DNA of 34,517 bases from Bacillota bacterium (GTDB lineage Bacteria; Bacillota; Clostridia; Lutisporales; Lutisporaceae): contig JAKPKE010000070.1 in the NCBI GenBank assembly GCA_029553855.1, positions 1-34,517 of the forward strand. Reading direction: 5' to 3'. A program made the translations under genes and the position numbers. The notes beneath the pieces were generated by a model. It was not told the DNA's origin. It saw only the letters and a list, made by a program, of their open reading frames with translations, and did no database searches. Positions 31,406 through 34,517 of the stretch are shown here, in pieces; within the stretch, counting starts at the first letter, position 1, and the number at the start of each line of letters is the position of its first letter.

Positions 31406-31681
31406 ATGAATAGTAAGGTTAAAAAAGCAGCGGCACTATCCTATGAGCAGAAAGAAGAGGCCCCCAGGGTTATTGCATTGGGCAAAGGTGAGATTGCCTT
31501 AAAAATAATTGAAACCGCAAAGGAGAATGAAATTCCCGTTTTTGAAAACAGCGGACTTGTTGATGCACTCCTGAATCTGGAAATCGGTGAGCAGATTCCT
31601 CCTGAACTTTATGGTGTTGTAGCTGAAGTCCTGGTTTTTATATCCAGAATTGACAATATCAAAGGTGATGGAAATGGGTAA
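31406..31681 (+). CDS. FlhB C-terminal-domain-like protein (YlqH counterpart)
   Basis: A 91-residue protein matching the cytoplasmic tail of FlhB/YscU export proteins: ALSYEQKEEAPRVIALGKG, IIETAKENEIPVFENSGLVDALL, EIGEQIPPELYGVVAEVLVFI. The four transmembrane helices are absent, and the NPTH self-cleavage motif that precedes this tail is not present (the start reads NSKVKKAAALSYE). So it would be a free-standing tail, as B. subtilis YlqH is. Its start is one base after the FliK-like stop codon, so the two are coupled. Whether it touches the flagellar export gate is unknown. Confidence 0.85.
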   Translation: MNSKVKKAAALSYEQKEEAPRVIALGKGEIALKIIETAKENEIPVFENSGLVDALLNLEIGEQIPPELYGVVAEVLVFISRIDNIKGDGNG

Positions 31682-32054
31682 TAATAAGATACTTGGGGCC
31701 TTTGGCGAGAATATGGCACGGGAATACCTTTCAAAATGCGGCTATAGAGTGTTGGAGAAGAACTTTAGCTGCAGGGCAGGGGAAATTGATATAATTGCTA
31801 TACAGGGCGATGCGGTTGTATTTATTGAAGTAAAAACGAGAAGCAGTGACAGGTATGGATTACCTTCAGAAGCAGTAAGTAAATCAAAACAGCAGAAAAT
31901 AGTTAAAACAGCACTGTATTATATGCAGAAAAATAAACTTCTTGATAAAATGTGCAGATTTGATGTAATGGAAATAATTGTTGATGGAGAGGGTAGTAAC
32001 CGGATAAACATTATCACAGACGCCTTTCAATATTCTGGAAGGTACGGTTATTAA
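31674..32054 (+). CDS. yraN: YraN family protein (UPF0102), nuclease-fold
   Basis: A 126-residue protein: GAFGENMAREYLSKCGYRVLEKNF, then AGEIDIIA, FIEVKTRS, the E-x(n)-D-x(n)-ExK pattern of restriction-endonuclease-fold enzymes, and KQQKIVKTALYYM. The function of the family is not established; a role in DNA or Holliday-junction processing is a suggestion from the fold. I chose ATG at 31674, 7 nt after AAGGTG; ATG at 31668 is possible. It overlaps the FlhB-like gene by 8 nt. Confidence 0.9.
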   Translation: MGNNKILGAFGENMAREYLSKCGYRVLEKNFSCRAGEIDIIAIQGDAVVFIEVKTRSSDRYGLPSEAVSKSKQQKIVKTALYYMQKNKLLDKMCRFDVMEIIVDGEGSNRINIITDAFQYSGRYGY

Positions 32055-32074
32055 AGAAAGGGAGATATTTAGAT

Positions 32075-32641
32075 ATGTTGCTTGGCAATTCATTGGCTAT
32101 TTCCCATGAGTTGATCGGTAAAGCAGTAAAACAGGGAGATATTGTTGTCGATGCCACAGCTGGAAACGGAAATGACACCCTTCTGCTTTCAAGACTGGTA
32201 GGGGACAAGGGCAAGGTATACTCCTTTGACATACAGGATTGTGCACTGATCAATACAGAGAACAAGCTCAGGGAGGCGGGTGCTCCCGACTGTGTGAAGC
32301 TTATCAGGGACGGTCACCAGAATATTGATTTGTATGTGCCAAAGGGTATAAAAGCGGTGATGTTTAATTTGGGCTATCTCCCTGGGGGAGACCATAGTAT
32401 CGGCACAAAAGCCGAAACTACCATTAAAGCTTTGGAAAAATCCATGGAGCTGCTGATGCATGGCGGGATTATAATGATGGTAATATATTATGGAGGAGAC
32501 AGCGGTTTTGAAGAAAAGGAAGCATTGTTGGAATATATAAAAACAATAGACTGCAGGAAATACTCCGTGCTGATGTGCGATTTTGTCAATCAGATAAATT
32601 GCCCCCCTATAGCTGTATGCATAGAAAAGATAGCGGAATAA
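32075..32641 (+). CDS. MnmM/YtqB-family tRNA methyltransferase
   Basis: A 188-residue class I SAM-dependent methyltransferase of the rRNA_methylase/YtqB family: VVDATAGNGNDTLLLSRLVG is the SAM-binding segment, followed by VMFNLGYLPGGDHSI and the C-terminal NQINCPPIAVCIEK. YtqB of B. subtilis was recently shown to be MnmM, which methylates the 5-aminomethyl group of wobble uridine in certain tRNAs; the NLGYLPGGD motif fits that group. The ATG follows AAAGGGAGA. It is in a run with yraN and a DUF2007 gene. The exact substrate is inferred from the family only. Confidence 0.85.
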   Translation: MLLGNSLAISHELIGKAVKQGDIVVDATAGNGNDTLLLSRLVGDKGKVYSFDIQDCALINTENKLREAGAPDCVKLIRDGHQNIDLYVPKGIKAVMFNLGYLPGGDHSIGTKAETTIKALEKSMELLMHGGIIMMVIYYGGDSGFEEKEALLEYIKTIDCRKYSVLMCDFVNQINCPPIAVCIEKIAE

Positions 32642-32665
32642 AGTAAAAAGGAAGGCGGTGATTAT

Positions 32666-32944
32666 ATGTCCGGCGAGAAAAAGGGTATGGATGGCTGGGC
32701 CCTTGTGTGGAGCGTGGCTGATGAGAAGGAAGCCGTCATTGTAGAGTCAATTCTTGAAGCTGAAGGTATACAGGTGCTGCGGAAGTACAAGGAGGCCGGG
32801 GATTATCTAAAGATATATTTGGGGACATCCCGTTACGGAATTGACCTGTATGTGCCTGAGAATGATTTGGCGCTGGCAGAAGGTCTGCTAAAATCTGACA
32901 CAGTGGATATACCGGAAGAGACGGATACAGATGAAAGCATATGA
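32666..32944 (+). CDS. DUF2007-type small protein
   Basis: A 92-residue soluble protein. ADEKEAVIVESILEAEGIQVLRKY and IDLYVPENDLALAEGLL match the DUF2007 pattern, a ferredoxin-like fold sometimes called a 'putative signal transducing protein'. The C-terminal 15 residues are acidic. The ribosome binding site is AAGGCGGTGA. It closes the gene run that starts at rbgA; a hairpin follows at 33003. The function is unknown. Confidence 0.75.
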   Translation: MSGEKKGMDGWALVWSVADEKEAVIVESILEAEGIQVLRKYKEAGDYLKIYLGTSRYGIDLYVPENDLALAEGLLKSDTVDIPEETDTDESI

Positions 32945-33002
32945 ACGCCAGAATAATATAAGGAAAAAGTAAGGTAATTATAAAAAAATATAGGAATAAG
33001 CG

Positions 33003-33046
33003 GCAAAAGCATAGCACGAAATTTACATTTCATGCTATGCTTTTGC
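33003..33046. terminator. Long hairpin after the DUF2007 gene
   Basis: GCAAAAGCATAGCA (33003-33016) pairs with TGCTATGCTTTTGC (33033-33046); inside, GAAAT/ATTTC pair around TTAC, with a single C-A mismatch between the two stems. There is no T-run, but it sits where the operon should end. Confidence 0.6.
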
Positions 33047-33134
33047 TTCATCAATAATGAATTAAAAAGTATTTATTCTACTTGCGAATAATCTGAATAG
33101 ATTATTATTGAAATAATTATTCCGGAGGTACATT

Positions 33135-33418
33135 ATGAAATTAAATTATAAGAAGTATAACTATAAATTGAATTTAATGATTGTGACGCTGGCAGTATGT
33201 ATTTCAATAATATACAATTATTCAGGCCGCAGCCGGCTGTTGAATGTCTTCAGAAACAACAGCAGGGAACTGCCGATATATTGTGTAGATACTGCCGAAA
33301 AGAAAATTGCCATTTCCTTTGATGCTGCCTGGGGGGATATAATATATCTACGGAAAGAGAAAATATAATAAATTACTTGTATCAACTATATTTAAAACTA
33401 AATACTCAAATTGTTTGA
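33135..33418 (+). pseudogene. Truncated PdaB-type polysaccharide deacetylase
   Basis: The frame from ATG 33135 (CCGGAGG upstream) encodes a basic N-terminus, a membrane helix (MIVTLAVCISIIYNYS), and ELPIYCVDTAEKKIAISFDAAWG. That is the usual start of PdaB-like sporulation deacetylases, including the first catalytic motif. It then stops at 33368 after 77 residues, where family members run to about 250. The break follows a run of six G (33331-33336). Reading in the -1 frame past the run continues for about 27 codons (ISTERENIINYLYQLYLKL) with weak family resemblance before TGA at 33416. The NodB catalytic core is missing. A sequencing error in the G-run cannot explain the full loss. Confidence 0.7.
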
Positions 33419-33440
33419 CTGCCGGAATAGGCAGTTTTTT
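33418..33440 (+). terminator. Intrinsic terminator after the broken deacetylase
   Basis: ACTGCC (33418-33423), loop GGAATA, GGCAGT (33430-33435), then TTTTT. It marks the 3' end of the former deacetylase unit. Confidence 0.8.
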
Positions 33441-33542
33441 CTTTATGCAAAAACCACTAATTGAAAGCATATGATTTATGCCTTGAATTAATGCTTTTTT
33501 GATTTTTAGTGTAATTTTAATTTTTGATAGCCTTGAAACGAA

Positions 33543-33590
33543 GTAATCTCAATGCTTGTAAAAATGTGTATCTTCCTTGTATATGGTATA
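33543..33590 (+). repeat. 48-bp direct repeat, copy 1
   Basis: It shares GTAAT-TC-A, CGCTTGTAAAAAT/TGCTTGTAAAAAT and TTCCTTGTATATGGTATA with 34260-34307 at the same spacing. It lies about 120 bp upstream of the unknown gene at 33713; copy 2 lies downstream, perhaps upstream of a related gene. Confidence 0.8.
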
Positions 33591-33628
33591 TAAACAATAT
33601 ATAAAATATTAAACAAAAATGGTAACTA

Positions 33629-33657
33629 TTTACAAATAATTCTCCCTATGATATAAT
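33629..33657 (+). promoter_or_regulatory. Sigma-A promoter with start-site hairpin for the unknown gene
   Basis: TTTACA (33629-33634), 17 nt, TATAAT (33652-33657). An exact 8-bp inverted repeat, TTGTGAAT (33662-33669) with ATTCACAA (33677-33684), lies at the predicted transcript start and may be an operator or a stabilising 5' hairpin. Confidence 0.75.
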
Positions 33658-33712
33658 AACCTTGTGAATATATATGATTCACAAAATATTAAATTTTAAG
33701 GAGGATACAAAA

Positions 33713-34087
33713 ATGAATAAAAATCTAAACAAAATAAGTTATGAAAGGGCGTATCAAATGGAAGGTTACAAAACCATTACCAGAGAAGAACTAGTACAAA
33801 TTCTACAAGTCTTTAGAGATTGCACAGTATTACTTTCAGTTTTTAATTTCGTAAAAGGCTCAGTAATATTTGAAAAGTTTGATTTTAGAGTTTATACAAG
33901 TAAAAACAACCAAATTATGTTGTCTTTGACTTCTGAAGAAATGGAGAACTGTTGGAATTTAGAGCTAGAAGAAATTGAAGAAATAATGATTGACGAAGAT
34001 ATTCAAGAATACAATTATGCAGAGTTAAGTGGAAATCAAGTTATATTAAAGTATTTCAATGGGTTAATTGCTGAAATTGTGTTTTAG
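33713..34087 (+). CDS. Hypothetical protein, 124 residues
   Basis: I do not recognise this protein. It starts NKNLNKISYERAYQMEGYKT, is acidic in its second half (LELEEIEEIMIDEDIQEY), has no signal peptide, membrane helix or cysteine-rich site, and ends in a hydrophobic strand (LKYFNGLIAEIVF). It looks like a small cytosolic alpha/beta protein. Start ATG 33713 has AAGGAGG 8 nt upstream; a good promoter and a terminator bracket it, so it is probably expressed alone. Base and codon use are much more AT-rich than the genes to the left, which, with the flanking 48-bp direct repeats, suggests later acquisition. An immunity-type or accessory protein is possible but unsupported. Confidence 0.8.
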   Translation: MNKNLNKISYERAYQMEGYKTITREELVQILQVFRDCTVLLSVFNFVKGSVIFEKFDFRVYTSKNNQIMLSLTSEEMENCWNLELEEIEEIMIDEDIQEYNYAELSGNQVILKYFNGLIAEIVF

Positions 34088-34088
34088 A

Positions 34089-34124
34089 AAAGGCAGTAGT
34101 GGGGAAAAATCCCACTGCTTTTAA
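34089..34124 (+). terminator. Terminator after the unknown gene
   Basis: GTGGG (34099-34103) and CCCAC (34111-34115) form the core stem; GCA and TGC extend it past a small bulge, with AAAA before and TTTT after. Confidence 0.75.
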
Positions 34125-34145
34125 ACAAACAACATATAAAATATT

Positions 34146-34166
34146 AGTGCGGATGGCACTTTTTTT
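34146..34166 (+). terminator. Short terminator-like hairpin
   Basis: AGTGC-GGATG-GCACT followed by seven T. It lies only 20 bp after the previous terminator, with no gene between, and may be a remnant of a duplicated unit. Confidence 0.5.
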
Positions 34167-34259
34167 AGTTTTTGGTGATATTTATCATAAAATTACTAAA
34201 AAAGAACTATATAATTATGGTTTTGGTGGAGATTATATTTTTGGTAACGATATAATATA

Positions 34260-34307
34260 GTAATTTCAACGCTTGTAAAAATTAGTTAATTCCTTGTATA
34301 TGGTATA
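34260..34307 (+). repeat. 48-bp direct repeat, copy 2
   Basis: Second copy of the repeat at 33543-33590, including the exact block TTCCTTGTATATGGTATA. The distance between copies is 717 bp, enclosing one complete gene. Confidence 0.8.
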
Positions 34308-34350
34308 GAGATAAAATATAAACTTGCTAATTATGGTACTATATATTGTC

Positions 34351-34389
34351 AATCAAATAATATAATCAAATAATATAATCAAATATTAT
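34351..34389 (+). repeat. 13-bp tandem repeat, three units
   Basis: AATCAAATAATAT twice, then AATCAAATATTAT, followed by short AAATAT-type repeats to about 34408. It is extremely AT-rich and lies upstream of a possible gene at the window edge. Confidence 0.85.
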
Positions 34390-34462
34390 ATAAATATAAA
34401 TATAAATATGGCATGTTGTGAAACACCCCTCTGTTTATATTTGTAAGAGTTTAACGGGGTAT

Positions 34463-34517
34463 ATGAGGAATTATATTAAAGAGATTAATAAACCAAAAGA
34501 AAAATTTTGTATTGTTT
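34463..34517 (+). CDS. Possible start of a gene running off the window
   Basis: From ATG 34463 the frame is open to the window end (RNYIKEINKPKEKFCIV). GGGG lies 4 nt before the ATG, which is short for a ribosome binding site. The frame is also open upstream to GTG 34418. The 48-bp direct repeat and AT tandem repeats precede it much as they precede the gene at 33713, but the protein start is not visibly similar. Too short to judge. Confidence 0.25.
   Translation, partial: MRNYIKEINKPKEKFCIV

Larger units (their letters stand above)
33369..33712. other. AT-rich gap between broken deacetylase and unknown gene
   Basis: Apart from a terminator (33418-33440), the first copy of a 48-bp direct repeat (33543-33590) and a promoter (33629-33657), I see no gene here. 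Base composition is clearly more AT-rich than in the housekeeping region. Confidence 0.7.

Overview
The window is a stretch of conserved housekeeping chromosome from a low-GC, endospore-forming Firmicute, most likely class Clostridia. The sporulation genes ylbJ and spoVS, a FapR-type lipid regulator, the FMN-dependent FabK enoyl reductase, and gene blocks in nearly the order of the Bacillus subtilis ylbH-rpmF and fapR-ylqH regions all support this. A Ruminiclostridium/Acetivibrio-type genome is my best guess, but that is inference. I see no tRNA, rRNA, CRISPR array, transposase or prophage gene. Many start codons are TTG or GTG.

Layout. 1-803 is non-coding and full of inverted repeats. 804-2407 is rsmD, coaD and a coiled-coil protein gene. 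2475-5354 (minus strand) is ylbJ and tmcAL, separated by a 423-bp repeat-rich gap. ackA and lysA (5632-8199) run divergently from tmcAL. A consensus sigma-A promoter then drives the yceD-type DUF177 gene and rpmF. 9183-16245 is the fatty-acid block: fapR with its own operator, plsX, fabH, fabK, fabD, fabG, acpP and fabF. FapR senses malonyl-CoA in its family, and the enzymes build and elongate acyl-ACP, which PlsX passes to phospholipid synthesis. fabZ and the acetyl-CoA carboxylase genes are not here.

After a 534-bp non-coding block come rnc, an Elp3-like radical SAM gene, and spoVS behind a sigma-H-like promoter. These are followed by smc, ftsY, ylxM, ffh, rpsP, khpA, rimM, trmD, rplS, rbgA and rnhB, which serve chromosome organisation, protein targeting, ribosome assembly and tRNA modification. 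Next are a FliK-like and a FlhB-tail-like gene (counterparts of ylqG and ylqH), a YraN-family gene, an MnmM/YtqB-type methyltransferase and a DUF2007 gene. The right end (33135-34517) is different in character: AT-rich, with a broken PdaB-type deacetylase, an unrecognised 124-residue protein gene flanked by 48-bp direct repeats, and possibly the start of another gene.

The least explained signal is non-coding. A family of intergenic repeats (fullest copies at 215-457 and 16521-16753) ends in degenerate 7-bp tandem arrays built on TCTCGNN. Related heptamer arrays also lie just upstream of tmcAL, ffh and, more weakly, rbgA. Large imperfect foldbacks occupy 28-246, 3747-4069 and 16345-16501. A perfect 18-bp-arm palindrome covers the promoter of ylxM, and the 5' leader of rplS looks structured. 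Most genes lie in tight or overlapping operons, so these loaded gaps stand out.
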